DNA of 64,000 bases from Kudoa neothunni. Lineage: Eukaryota > Cnidaria. The position numbers and the translations under genes are program-made. Under the pieces are notes generated by a model. It had not been told where the DNA came from, ran no database searches, and saw nothing but the letters and a program-made list of their open reading frames with translations. Shown piece after piece: positions 1-12,853 of this stretch. Numbering within the stretch: the first letter of the stretch is position 1; each line of letters opens with the position of its first letter. The stretch covers positions 7,254,001-7,318,000 of the forward strand of contig OZ199839.1 of NCBI GenBank assembly GCA_964304625.1. Reading direction: 5' to 3'.

Positions 1-132
1 TTCATTCGTGACATATTTTCACGTGATATCGTTAACTATTCCATTTGAATTAGTGGGGGATCAGGTAACTAGCAATTGCCTGTTAGGTGTTGATTTCGGA
101 TTCGTAGAAATTCATTAGGCATAATCGGAACT

Positions 133-1004
133 ATGGCACCCACCTTAGGCTCAATATTTCCAAATTTCTTAGTAAAAACCACGAAAGGGGATTTCTACGT
201 TCATGACTGGATGCGAGATTCGTATATTCCATTATGTGTCATCGGTGGCTTCAACATAAAAACTCCATCCATTTGTTTAGATGGGCGTTGATATTTTCTC
301 ATCCGGCTGATTTTACTCCAGTTTGCACCACCGAGCTGGCCAGAATGGCGAAACTACAGCAGGAATTCAATAAAAGGGGCGTCAAAATTATGGGCCTATC
401 TCTGGATTCTTTGGAGAACCATAACCGCTGGATTGATGATATAAAATGCTATGCTAAAATTAGTTCGGTTGATTATCCCATAATTGCTGCTGATAGAAAA
501 TTGGCTTATGAGTTGGGTATGCTTGACGAGGCCGAATTAGACTCTACAGGTCTCCCTCTAACTGCAAGAGCTGTAACACAATTTGTTGTTAGACTCACTT
601 TTGAATAATTAAATTGATGAAATAGGTGTTTTTCGTGGGTCCTGATCTTAAACTTAAAGCCTCAATTCTCTACCCCGCAACTAGTGGAAGAAATTTTGAG
701 TATCATCTAATAGCATCTGCCTTTATCTGATTCGATTTTGTGTTTAGTGAAATATTGAGACTCATAGATAGTCTGCAGCTCACACATAATCATACTTATG
801 TCGCTACGCCCGTGGATTGGAAAGTAATACGATTGTTGTGAGTGTGTTAAAATATCGCCATTTGTACAGACTTCTGAAAAAGTTCTCCTTCAGCCAAAGG
901 TTGAAGTATCCGCCACACCTTATGCAGAAAGTGATGTGGAATATTTTCCATTCCCTTCCGGTTTGAAGTATGCTCGTTTTGTGAAGGACCCCACACTAAA
1001 ATAA
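133..1004 (+). CDS. PRDX6: 1-Cys peroxiredoxin (peroxiredoxin 6 type)
   Basis: Thiol peroxidase that reduces hydrogen peroxide and lipid hydroperoxides, normally cytosolic. Five exons: 133-221, 281-572, 626-699, 748-823, 870-1004. The introns are 44-59 nt with GT-AG ends, and the 666 nt total gives 221 aa (human PRDX6 has 224). The peroxidatic Cys lies in DFTPVCTTE (codon 324-326), preceded by the usual SHP motif. The C-terminal 1-Cys domain is present, including VATPVDWK. The start ATG at 133 gives [11 protein letters not shown], the expected N-terminus. One oddity is that the phospholipase-like GDSWG of vertebrate PRDX6 reads RDSWA, so the flanking glycines are lost and iPLA2 activity is doubtful. 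The long frame beginning at 234 runs through intron 1 and is not the true start. Confidence 0.95.
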
Positions 1005-1748
1005 TTCCATATCCTCGTTACATTCATTATTATTCAATCTGATACTTGTCGCATTCAAAAAGATGTTTTATCTGAATAATTATTTCTTTTTTTACGCGTT
1101 CGATACATTATTTAATCTGTGTTAAATTGCAAGTCTCTGCAACTGGTTAAGCGGATTCGACCATTATTAGTTGTCTAAACAATGAGTTAAACAAACTTAG
1201 ATTTGACTTTAAAAAATTCGAGTCGTTAACTTTTTTTATTTGGCCGCACTAATAAGTGCATGATTTTATCATGTAATAAAAATATCAACAATATTGATTA
1301 GTCTTCATATTTAATCAGTGAGTTGGAATTATTCTACATCACTGGGGTTGTGTTTGAAAACAACACTACGGTGTTTTCAACTATACGTTAAGCGGGAGAT
1401 CCTCTGTTTAGCGACTCAATTCGATCTAAAAACATTATATTCTAAGAATTGCTGTGTTAATATCTATAAAAATAGAACATCTATTTTTGAGTCTCCATGA
1501 TTCTTTTACTTAATTATTAAGTTGCACAACTAAAATGAAGTGAAAAAATGTGAGGGGGGATTTTTCACCTTTGTTTAAATATTATTAAAAGAAAGAAAAA
1601 AATATAAAAATACATAGATTCAATTGTGAACTTATTTTAATATTTGTTGATTAAAATTCAATGATTAATAATGGTTTCAACAAAAAATTTTGCAGGCGGA
1701 AACACTTAGAGGGTATTTCTGAAAATCCTGACTGTCACGAGTTTTAAA
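1005..1748. other. Intergenic spacer, nothing recognised
   Basis: AT-rich spacer between the PRDX6-like gene and the next gene on the same strand. A 60-codon open frame at 1318-1500 has no recognisable motif and no splice context. I see no RNA gene or transposon terminus. Confidence 0.5.
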
Positions 1749-3246
1749 ATGGCTGAGGATGTGCCGCTTTGTTCGAAACAAAACTCAAAATATGATAAAT
1801 ATCATCACCGTAAATTAGCTATGATTACAAGATACTTTGGTAAACAGTTGAAAATAATTTTGATTCTATTGTTTCTGTTGGTGGCGATTTCGATGTTTGT
1901 GTGGATGCGAATGCATCGTGTATGCCAAGTTTTTATTTTAAAATTGCCATTATTTTAAATTTAGCCAATTCCCAAAGAACTTAAATATGACGAAATGAAG
2001 GTTAAATCTGTTACAGCAAAACGGGGCCATCTAAGCAGGTATATAGTTGGGCTGACTTTGCAATCTTTAGACACACTCATAGTACCCCTAATGGGAGGTA
2101 AATTATCTTTAATTTTTTTAATATAGACGGGTCTTATTTAAGGTATGGAATATTGCATTAGACTCAATGGGTTTCTAAATGGAGCCAAATCTGAAAGTGT
2201 TCCTGGAGTAGAAGCATTCGCTAAAGTTAATAATGCAGGCCCAGAAGGATTCGTTGTCTATTTCTACGTAAATAAATAAATAAACAAACAAATCTACTTC
2301 ATTAGAACTCTCTGTATTGTGTAGACCCATGAAGGTTTAACCCAGCCCACCATTTATTATCGGTATTGCCAAATTAAATGTTTGATCCTAATGTATTTCT
2401 GCCCGCAGTTCAAATACCAAAATGGAAGCCATGATGAAATATGCTCATTATCATGATACAAATCCGACAAGCTTCAATCTATCATTTGTTGGGCCTTTCA
2501 ATTATAGTAAGGTCTACCTATAATAGGAGTTGTGGTGATTTATTGATGTAAAGATAATGGCGAATTCACGTTTTTCCCTACACATATTCCATACAACTAT
2601 CGAATAGTTATTATGACAGATTATATGAGTTGAAGTCGTTTAGTTTCGATTTGAGTAATTCGTTCTCTCTAGCTTCTTATTACTTTGAAGATATGGTAAT
2701 GCATTTCTACGACCACGGCCTGCCTCTTCACATTGTTTATATTATGCCAGTGGTAATTCAACAATTAAAAATTAATTAGTGGATACATTAGGTTCGAAAT
2801 ATTTAGGAATGTGTAAGGGAAGCTTACGTTGAAACAGGTTTCAACGATTTATTTTTTAAACGATACTAAAATTTCCAGATAGATCACCAAAGACTGAACC
2901 GTGCTATCTGATCCAAGACTGGGCCAGACTTAGCAACAGGACTGGCAGGGGTGTTGCTTCCAGAATAACACTGCAAGTACAAACCTTGTCCTCTTACGCA
3001 TCGCTGCATAATTCAAGCTGTATACTACCATTAACGTATTTTCGCCCCTCACAACTAAAATTTATTGCGTTAGATGAGTTGGTGGATTTGTTTTACAACG
3101 AAACGAGTGATACTGCTCCTAGGGATATTATTAGAGCATTCGTCTACAGCAGCCATGCATTCCTTCTTTCAACAATTACCGATGACTATATAAAAAAACT
3201 CCAAATCACAGATTACTTTAAAGTGAATTGTTTGGAAATTTACTGA
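1749..3246 (+). CDS. Single-pass type II membrane glycoprotein, family not recognised
   Basis: Multi-exon gene. Clear exons are 1749-1919, 1965-2097, 2143-2267, 2325-2362 and 2409 to about 2511, joined by short GT-AG introns in compatible phase. More coding sequence follows at about 2555-2620, 2628-2752 and 2880-3246, but I could not fix every junction there. The first exon encodes a Lys/His-rich cytoplasmic start, then one hydrophobic segment (about residues 36-53, core ILILLFLLVAISMFVW) and no cleavable signal peptide. The remainder looks lumenal or extracellular, with several N-x-S/T sites (for example NLSF, NRTG, NSSC, NETS). It is probably a Golgi, ER or surface type II protein. I do not recognise the family; a glycosyltransferase-like or lumenal hydrolase domain is possible but unproven. 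The stop at 3244-3246 ends the last exon. Confidence 0.6.
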
Positions 3247-6006
3247 ACGATATCCCCGATAACATGGATCTAAAATTTTAGCCTACGGCATGCTAACATT
3301 ATTTTACTCGCATTTATTCTCCATTAAAAAATTGTCTTTATTTCTTCGCATTTGTTCGTTTCGAATTCTCTCCTTTATTTTAGAATAAAACCAATGCAAC
3401 GGAATTAAATCTTAAAACAATTGATAAATTATTCTTGGGGGTTTTATTTGTCAACGTCTTTATGGCCACGTCGAGTGCAACTTAAATATTTTAATATTAT
3501 AGAATGATCTTATAAATGCGAGCTTCACGATAAATGCTTGAAACGGGTGCATTACATTTTAAGAGGGTGTAGTTATCTTAAAAAATTTATCAAATTTAAC
3601 GATGTTATAAAATAAAATAAACGATGTACGTAAGAATATTTTATTTTTATTCTAAATTTGTAGCGATTTAAAGAAATTTTTGAATCCAAATGTACAAAAT
3701 TTGGCTCACTCATGAACTATGGTAAATTTGAAAAAATCATTCTATAATATTTTCTCAATGTCCATTAACGTACTTATTTGTATTTGTTATATATAAGTTA
3801 TTAAAATAACTTATAATACCATAAATAAGAGATTTTTTAAGGTTGGGTGGATGAAAGTGTGTAAAAGTAGCCGTTTGACCATCTTTACTCACGCTTGCGC
3901 AGTCGCAAAATGTGATTTAATTCACGAGAAATGTTTGTGCATATATAAATAAGCAATATTATATTATTATTAATAAATTTATAAAAAATATTTACTTTGA
4001 GAGATAAATTTTATAAAATCATTCATAAATATTTTTTAGTAGAGAATGAGAATAAATCGCAATGGGGAAAACTACCCTCTGACGTAAGTGCGCACCCGTG
4101 TTGTCAACGACGCCGACTTTTTCATTATTATTTTTTTAAGTTTTACATAATTGCTAAATATTTTTTTAAAAGTATAAAATTATGGCACATTCAAAATAAA
4201 TGGGAACATAGCTGTAGTTTATTTCAGCACGAGAACCCTCAAAAAAAAAATTTTTATATTCAGTGCAATAATTTATTGAAAATTAAAATATCATCAATCA
4301 AATTAATACACTTAAGTTAGAACCTTGTTATTTACAAAATCATCCTCACATATACAAAAAATAAAGGAATTCAGGCCACAATGAAGATGCTAAAAAAGAG
4401 AGAATTAGACACATTTTAAGATGTTATATTTTAGTTGAGACCAAGAATTTTAATTATTTTCGTCAGTGATCGCGATGCATTATCTTAAACAAGAGAATGG
4501 ATTATTTTTGAATTATCACGAAACATGTTAGATGTGTTGTGCTGGAATTCTGAAGAAGACTTTGGTGGCGGTTGTATGAAATACAAAACTGTCCTTAATA
4601 GTGTTGGTTGATCGATCGATTTTTAAAAATTTTTAATGTTAAGTAATATCCATATAAATCAAAATTAAACTAAAAATGATGTAATTGACTATTTTATCCA
4701 AATTTTAATCGATGAATGGTCGTACAGAAAGATAAAACTTCGTTTAGATTTAGTTGTTTTATTCAAAAATAGAACTAAAGGTCCGGTTACAGATACCGTG
4801 TTTTCACAAAAATAAGACTGAATGTGATTGTTAGTGGAAAGTTTTAAATAAGACCTGGTATTGTTCCAGAGTATTTTGGTAGTGATAATTCGGCAGAGTC
4901 TTGATTATTGGAATTTATTTACGAATATAATGAATATGTACGTTTTCAATAAATATAAAAAACTTAATCTACATCACTTTCTTAGATAATCACATAAGTA
5001 TATTATCCTTTGATTTTATTTCATAAATATAAGACCTAGTAGCTATTTCTTGTGTAAAATTAATAGAAAATACGACCCTAATTATTCCGAGGAAATTCGG
5101 TAATTGGAATTAAAGGAATATACAGATAAGACTTCAAAAACAATTATTGATGAATTTGATAATCAATAATTACTTATTATGGGTTCGAATATAATAATTT
5201 AATCGGATATAGGTCTGATGGTGCTATTTTTATGAACAAAAACATAATAGTTTGGACTCTAAAATTTTATACTAATATTAATGTTGTTCAATTTATTTTT
5301 AATTGCCATTCATTTGACACGAATATTGAAGAAATATTTCCTTTTCTCCACATTCCATGAGTGGTTTTTTGTAAAAAATCAGAAATAGTTAAAAAGGCGA
5401 TAAGAGAAAGTCAGATTATCTGCAAACTTAAATTTTTTCAGAGCAATCAATCAGTTATAATGTGTAATCTGTAAATCATCATCACTTTAGGCATCAGAAC
5501 GATGATATATTTGAATTGTTCATTAGCAATTTGGATCTTATTCAATATTTTCCAATAATTTACCGATATCTTCTAAACAGTTAGATATTTAATCATTATC
5601 TTCTAAAAAAAGTAAATCGTTTAAATTATATTTCTGTTGTTATGCTATTGAGAAAAAAAACGATACTTTTTTTATAAAGCTCATCGACTCATGAATTTCA
5701 ATGGACAAATTTTAATTATTTAGAGTTTATTAATATTTAATCAAATTAGTGGTCAATTTTGATGACTAGAATCGCATGCATTGACATAAATTTACTTCCA
5801 ATTCCCCCAAAACTATGTTCACTAAGAAACTCAATTAAATTTTAATATAATGAAATTTTAACAATTGTATCTAAAATAAAATTATACGCTTGCTTAGTAA
5901 TATATGAAACAAATTTTAGTAATATTTACCATCAAACAATTATCCAATCAAATTTTAAGTTCAATTAATTAGTTGATCTCTCTAAAAACAGATTTAAAAA
6001 AGTAAA
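3247..6006. other. Long AT-rich intergenic region, no gene seen
   Basis: About 2.8 kb without coding-like sequence or clear repeats. The 107-codon frame at 3997-4320 is Lys/Phe/Ile-rich, with neither family resemblance nor splice continuity, and is probably chance. Confidence 0.45.
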
Positions 6007-6812
6007 AATATGGTTAAAAATAAATTTGTGATAATGCAAAAATCAGAATTTTAGAAAATTTAAGGAGGAGGACTTTCAAAGGTATATACACATGTTATCA
6101 TATAATTTTAAGCCAGACTCTATATAAACAAATGGTAATTATCCAAAAGTACGATAAAGTTTGTCTCAATCAATAAAGATTAATAAATAATTTACATTAG
6201 AAACATGTTTAAAAAACCGGAAAAAATTAGAATTTTAAAAGTTTTAGATTCCAATAAATTAGATTTAAACTAACTTTATTATTTATTATTATTAATTACC
6301 TAGCCTATAGGCGGATCCACAGTCTAATTGCCAATCTCAAAGAACGTATATTTTTTCAAACAATCTATAAATATGGTCACACTTGAATTTAAGATAATAA
6401 AAAAAACAAACTTCTTAGAAAATTTAAGAGGAGAACTTTCAACAATATGCATAAAGTTTAATATAAGTTTAAGCTCGACTCCATATAAACAAATGGTAGT
6501 TACCCAAAAGTACGATAAAGTTCGCCCCAATCAATAAAGATTAATAAATAATTTACATTAGAAACAATATGGAAAAAACTGTTTTAAAAAATGTCGCACC
6601 ATCACCATATTTGTTTCATTATATCAGTAAAATAAATAATTGTGAGAATATCCATAATATAACCGATAAGTATCCATCAGAAATGTTAGAAAAATTTAAT
6701 TAACCAGATAGTATTCAAATTTTCGAAGATTTAAGTTTCAATAAATCAGATATAAACTAACTTGATTAGTAGTAGTACCTAGCCTATAGGCGGATTCGCA
6801 ACCTAGTTGCCA
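6007..6812. repeat. Degenerate tandem duplication, unit about 340-440 bp
   Basis: Two related units follow each other, about 6007-6342 and 6368-6812. Matching blocks occur in the same order in both: the stretch around 6118-6220 matches 6478-6567 (CAAATGGTA, AAGTACGATAAAGTT, CAATCAATAAAGATTAATAA), and CTAGCCTATAGGCGGAT recurs at about 6300 and 6780. The second unit carries an internal insertion. Each unit may be a copy of a short transposon whose ends I cannot define. The opposed 68-69 codon frames at 6324-6537 lie inside this repeat and are not genes. Confidence 0.7.
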
Positions 6813-7431
6813 ACAAAGGTCTCATCAAACTAATGTTTATGTTTCATACGCCATTTTTTGGAGGTGCAAAGATTCATTTAAGATATAATCATTAGAAAAG
6901 TTACTCTAGAATATCCCCCAAAAATGAGTTGTTTGCAAGTTGTAGAAAGTTGATCTAAAGTGGGTGTTTACAGCGACGGATTTGGGCTGGTTATTTGTTT
7001 AATTGGAATAGGATAAGATAACAAACTAAAGATCTATGATTAAATTAAATAATCACATAAATTAATCGAATAACATAAATGTTATTTTTCATTCATGTAT
7101 TTTGACTAACTATTTGCTTTTGTCAGTCCAAATAAATGGTAATTAAGATAATGTTAATACTATTATAGAATTATTAAACTTTTCACATCGATGTGAATTA
7201 TATTGTATCAAAAACATTGAGAATAATTTGTTCTCTGGATTAACTAGGGTATTCATCGCTAATAGTGAATAATTTTCAGCCAACTACATAAAATAGCCAG
7301 CATTTAACAATGTATAACATAGACACATTAAGTTACAGCAGGTCAATTTAAAACTATAAAATTTGCATCACTACAAAAGACACAAAAATATTGGAATCGA
7401 AAGCAATCGCAAAAATGCGATTATCATATAC
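6813..7431. other. Intergenic spacer upstream of UBA1
   Basis: AT-rich spacer. I see no coding sequence or defined repeat. Confidence 0.45.
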
Positions 7432-7455
7432 TGTGTGTGTGTGTGTGTGTGTGTG
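7432..7455. repeat. (TG)n microsatellite
   Basis: Twelve uninterrupted TG dinucleotides about 100 bp upstream of the proposed UBA1 start codon. Confidence 0.95.
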
Positions 7456-7553
7456 ATGACCGTGAGAGGATGGATACGTTGACAATAACTCGCGTCACGT
7501 GATCACATATTCAGATCAAGTTAGGTTTGGTTGCTAAACTTGATTTCAGATTG

Positions 7554-10500
7554 ATGCTAAAGCAGTCAACCAAGTCCAGCAGGAAGAGGTCTCACTTGCA
7601 AACAACAAACGATTCGATAGAATCTTCCGAAGTAGTTCATACAACAGTTTCGGTGACTGTCACCAACAAGTAACTATTAATGATTGCAATTGTTTGAATG
7701 TTACATTGACATGACATTAAAAGATGATTTATATTCATTAAAATAATGTCGCATCTATTAATTAGTTTATTTGGTGTGGGAGTGGAAAATTTCAAAACAG
7801 TTTCTGGTTCGAATCAAAGTGAAATGGTTTTAGAGAATGAAGTAATTGAATGAAACATACACTCATGATTTATTAACTAATACATTTTTACTCGTATTGA
7901 ATAATGCGTTTGTGTAGATAAATGGGGATAAACAAAAATCTCCTCCACCCGAAGAGCAGATTGATTACGGGCTTTATTCCCGCCAAGTGTAAACTAAATT
8001 GATGTGCTCTAATAGTTCATATGCTGATTTGATTTCAATAGATATGCCCTGGGAAAAGATGCTATGCTCAATATGGCCAAAACCAACGTACTTGTCACTG
8101 GAATGGATGGACTTGGAGTGGAAATTGCTAAAAATCTTATTCTTGGTGGATTCAAATGTGTAGACATTCACGACACTATGGTTACATCGTTGTTTGATCT
8201 ATCAACTCAAGTAATTTTTAATTTGACAACATACGAATCAACTGCCGTTTTTGTTTAGTATTATTTGAAGGAATCAGATGTAGGTAAAAATAGAGCCAGA
8301 TGTTGTTACCAGTCGTTGGTACAGTTGAACAGTTATGTGAAAGTGGAATGTTTCACCGAACCGATCACAGATTTATTTTTTAAGAACTACTCTATTGTGG
8401 TAGTGGTGAATGGTCCTTGGTTGTTGATTGAACGGTGTGCCGAATGGGCTCGAAAATATGGCGTTAAGCTTGTGGTGTCGAATAGTAGAGGTGTTATTGG
8501 GCAGATATTTTGCGACCATGGTGACAACTTTGTGAGTAATGATCCCACCGGCGAGGAACTACCATTACTTTTGACCTCACATGTGACCGACGATGGCTAC
8601 GTGACAATGTTGGATCGCAAACGACACGGACTTGTGGATGGTGATTTCGTGTCGTTTTGTTTGAGTAAGGATTGTGCCCAGAAGATCGGCCGCAAAATGT
8701 CACCGCCGTTCAAGATTGAAATTGTTGATGCTGACAGTTTTCACATTGTTGATGTTGTACCAGATGGGATTGAGTTAGCACCTGGCAACTGTACCAAAGT
8801 AGTGATGCCCGTCACTTTCAATTTTCTACCATTCAAAGAAGCATGTATCAAACCAGAATTTGTAGTTTCAAATTTTGCCAAATGTGACCTCTATCCACTG
8901 TTGCATCTTTCAATGTTAGCGTTGCTTGTGTACCAACAGAAATATTTATCGTTTCCAGCTCCACATGATGAACAAGATGCACTTCGATTTTTAGACATTG
9001 TGAGACAGTTGAATGAGTCTGGAACGGTTTGCAAAGTGGACAAACTCGATGAAGAGCTGTTGAAGGTGATTGCAATGCAAGCAACCTCACAAATCGCACC
9101 AATTCAAGGTATTATTGGTGGAATCACTGCTCAAGAAGTTATCAAAGCTTCCAGCCACAAATACACACCCATCAAACAATGGTTCTACTACGATGCACTT
9201 GAACTCATCAACAATGATGAATGGAAACAAGCTGATAGGTCTTTGTTTGACATCAGCCAAATTCCTCCCACGAACAGTGCTGTTAGATCGTTGGGACAGG
9301 TGGCACTGTTCGGTATGGATTTTCAAACCAAAATCGAAAATTCTAGCGTTTTCGTTGTCGGCGCTGGAGCTATCGGATGTGAGTTGTTGAAGAATCTTGC
9401 TCTTATGGGTGTTTCTTGTTCAACTACCACTTCGACTGGTGGAAACCCAAAACAACCCACCATCTACGTTACCGATATGGATGTCATCGAGAGATCGAAT
9501 CTCAGTCGTCAGTTCCTGTTTCGAAACAGTGACATTGGTCAAATGAAATCGGCCACTGCTGCCGCTGCTGTCCGAAAAATCAACCCCTCAATGAAGATCC
9601 AATCATTCCAATTGAAAGTTGGCCAGGAAACTGAAGCTGTGTTCAACTCTAAATTTTATAGACACATCGATTGTATACTGAATGCACTTGATAATGTTGA
9701 CTCTCGTCGTTACATGGATGAGCAATCGGTCAGTCATTCGGTGCCTATGATTGATGGAGGAACACTTGGTACATGTGGAAATGTTCAAGTGGTTATTCCA
9801 TATCTTACCGAATCCTACTCCTCATCCAATGACCCCGAAGAAACATCCATCCCCGTGTGCACACTTAAACACTTCCCCTACCTCATCGAACATGCTATTC
9901 AATGGGCGCGCGATCAGTTTGAAGGACTTTTCAAAAATCAGCCCGAAAACTCAATCAGCTTTCTTAACGATAACAACTTTATCGAGAATACTTTTAGTCC
10001 AAATAGTTTTGATTATTCGGAAACTGTCAGAAGTGTCCACAAAGCTCTCATTGTTAGACGACCTCTTGACTATGATGATTGTATTCGTATGGGTCGTGAT
10101 CTTTTCGAGGAGATTTTCGTTAACTCAATCAAACAATTGCTTTTCACACTGCCACCCGACCATATTGGTGTATTTGGACAACCGTTTTGGCTTCCTCCCA
10201 AGCGATGTCCTGTTCCTCTTGTGTTCGATATCGGAGATGTAGTTGAGTTGACGAAAACTACGATTGTTTAATACTTTTTGTTTGATCTAGGAATATCATG
10301 TGAATTTTGTCGTAAGTTCAGCTAATCTATTCGCCCACGTCTACCAAATTACTCCTCCACCTTCACCTTCAGCCAACCAAGACAATAACTTGGTGCTGCA
10401 ATTTCTACTCAGCTATAATCCACCCGAATTCAGCGTAGATCGATCTGCTGTGATCTATGAAAATGAAGAACAAGAAGAAGAACGCCTCAAATCTGGAAAC

Positions 10501-12853
10501 CCCAGTGAAAACGAAAAAATCATTATTCAAAGATATCTGAGTGAGCTGAAAGCCGGAAATTTCAAACCCGATTCGTTATCACTTCATCCTATCGACTTCG
10601 AAAAGGATGATGATACCAACTTCCACATGCAATTCATCTACAGTTGCTCCAATCTGAGAGCCAACAATTATGGAATTGAAAATGTGGATTATCACAAAAC
10701 CAAACAAATCGCTGGTAAAATTATCCCCGCTATAGCAACAACCACTGCCGTTGTCGCCGGCCTTGAATGTGTCGAGTTGTACAAGGTTCTCGCTAAAGTG
10801 AACAACATTGAAAAATTCCAGAATAGTTTTCTCAATCTTGCCTACACACTTGTTGCTGGAACCGAACCTTGTGCACCAAAATTCACCAATGGTGTCAAAG
10901 GAAAATTCACCTTCTGGGATGTGGTTATTGTACAAGAAACCAACCCGGATGGCACGCTGATGACTCTTTCTAACCTCATAAATTATATTAAAGTAATTAT
11001 AATTCGATAAATGAGGAGCGATTTTAGTTATATGCATTTTTAACCTCCCAATTCTAACGTGATTTAATTCAGTTGATTGTTAATTATTTATTAAAGTGGA
11101 GTATTTTCTATATAAGAAATGTAGTGATGCGAAAATTTTTAATTTTGATTGTATTTAATATTTGTTGTTTTAAGAGTTTCAATAAAATAATTAATTTTGT
11201 AAAAAAAATTGATTAATGTATTAATCAATAGTGTAGTAGTTGGGTGATTTTAAGTGGAAGTATACTTATGCTTGTGTGTTATTTAAAATTGATTGGATGT
11301 TGCTATTGGCAACATCCAATCAATTTTTGGGGGGTTTTGTTTTTAATCGATATTTTGGTTGAATTTTTGATTATTTTCGGTCTTATTACTCTTGGGACGT
11401 AAATATAAATGTAATTATGTGTGTGATAAGGAGGGAAATTAAATCTTAATTAAAACTTTGAAGGGGATTTTGATCTGTTTTAAATGAGTATCTTTCAGAC
11501 ACGTCTATTTAATAATGGTTGGTGATATTATAAAGAGGAAATTAGTTTTATAATATTCTAGTTGCTTGACTTGTCAACACCAAAAATTTATTATTAAAAA
11601 TTTATTATTTTAATTCTGATTGTTACTGATGTTTTAATATTGTTTGTACAATAGTATTAAATTCCTTAATGATAGTTCAAAAGAATGAACTATTCTGTTT
11701 GATAATGAATTACATCGCAGGATTTCAATATAATATAATTGTTCATATTAACATTTCTTTTGAGATTAAAATTGTTTGTAACAGGTCGAGGATGGTGATT
11801 TTTTAGTTATCATATTAGATATAAAAGGCATTTTATTTTTAATAATATCAATAATTAATTAGGATAATTAATTCGGTAGGCTAATTTTCTCAAAATTATA
11901 AAGTAAGCGTATAATTAGCTAAATGTTCTCAATTTTGTGTGTTTACATCACAAAATTAAATTTGAGGCGTCCTGTGTTTTACACCAAAGCTTAAAATACG
12001 AAACCCATTTGTTACGTGAAATTTTTGAAAAGCGATTAACTGGAATGATTCCACCTAATAAAAAATGAATAGTTCTGATTTTTTTTAGTTATCTAAATAT
12101 GCGGTAATTCATTTTTTGACTTTAATCTCAATAGGCATTAAAAGAATCTCGTAAAATGTACGATTAAGTAGTTAATCTTTTCCAAAATTACAACACAAGT
12201 CTTTTTCTTTCAAGCTTATCGCAAATGTATCGTTTTATTGAATTATTTATTTTCGAATGTAACGTTTGCATATAAGTTCATTGTATAAATTTTTAAAGTC
12301 AACATAGTCTTATTTGGGGAAGCTTGTTGACATTAATTTTCTCATTACATGCTTTAATTATTTGTGAAGCTGACCTTTTCCTTAAGTAAACATTGTTTAA
12401 TATAATTATTTAAAGAAATATGGTTTTAATAAAAAATTGCATGTATAGTCATTTTTTATGGATTTTGTTTCTGCGCGTGTTTATTATTTTATATTGTTAA
12501 AAAATATATTCTTAACGTCAATTAAATATTTAGTTAATTTTCATTGAATAGGATTTATACAACCTGGGAAACGTGTGTATGCTAAACCATGGGAAAAGAT
12601 TGTTGTATGCAGATTTTATCAATAACGTCCATGATCGTCTAAAAATGCTGTATTTTATTTTAGAATTTGTTCGTTGACCTCTATAAAAAAATTTTTTTGT
12701 AGAATGCGTGATCTTGTTTTTGGACATGGTCAAAATCAGGACCAATCAAAAAAGAAACTGCTAAAAGAATTTATCCTTTTGGAGTGTTTGGTCGAAGATC
12801 TCGAGGGTAACGACTGTGATATTCCTCTAATAAAGTTTATCTTTTCTAACTGA
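7554..12853 (+). CDS. UBA1: Ubiquitin-activating enzyme E1
   Basis: Activates ubiquitin with ATP and passes it to E2 enzymes through a thioester. Exons: 7554 to about 7631 or 7652 (start exon, donor uncertain), 7918-7988, 8042-8210, 8259-10238, 10291-10992, 12552-12649, 12703-12853. Without the first exon the rest sums to 1057 codons, close to human UBA1. Order of domains: N-terminal adenylation half (LYSRQVYALG, GVEIAKNLILGG), active adenylation domain with the GAGAIGCELLKNLAL nucleotide-binding loop, LNALDNVDSRRYMD, catalytic Cys in IPVCTLKHFP (codon 9858-9860), and HPIDFEKDDD..FHM with AGKIIPAIATTTA. The C-terminal ubiquitin-fold domain sits on two small exons beyond a 1559-nt intron and ends FILLECLVEDLEG...IPLIKFIFSN, like the human end. 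The proposed first exon encodes a basic, Ser/Thr-rich tail with SSRKRS, similar in place to the human nuclear signal. Confidence 0.96.
11285..11327. repeat. Perfect 19-bp hairpin in UBA1 intron
   Basis: Arms 11285-11303 and 11309-11327 are exact reverse complements around a 5-nt loop (TATTG). The hairpin lies in the only long intron of UBA1. It could be a transposon footprint or a transcribed hairpin. The arms are short for a typical animal pre-miRNA. Confidence 0.85.

Noticed and set aside
234-280. Start of the PRDX6 protein at 234
   Set aside because: This stretch is intron 1 read through; the true start at 133 plus splicing at 222-280 restores the [10 protein letters not shown] junction.
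3997-4320. 107-codon open frame
   Set aside because: Low-complexity Lys/Phe/Ile composition in AT-rich DNA, no family resemblance, no splice partners.
7989-8041. Splicing of UBA1 directly after LYSRQ at 7986
   Set aside because: That donor gives an off-frame next exon; using the GT two bases later yields RQVYALG, which matches the family.
10993-11010. UBA1 lacking its C-terminal ubiquitin-fold domain
   Set aside because: The frame stops at 11010, but phase-compatible exons at 12552-12649 and 12703-12853 code the rest of the domain with clear similarity to the human end, so the gene is complete.
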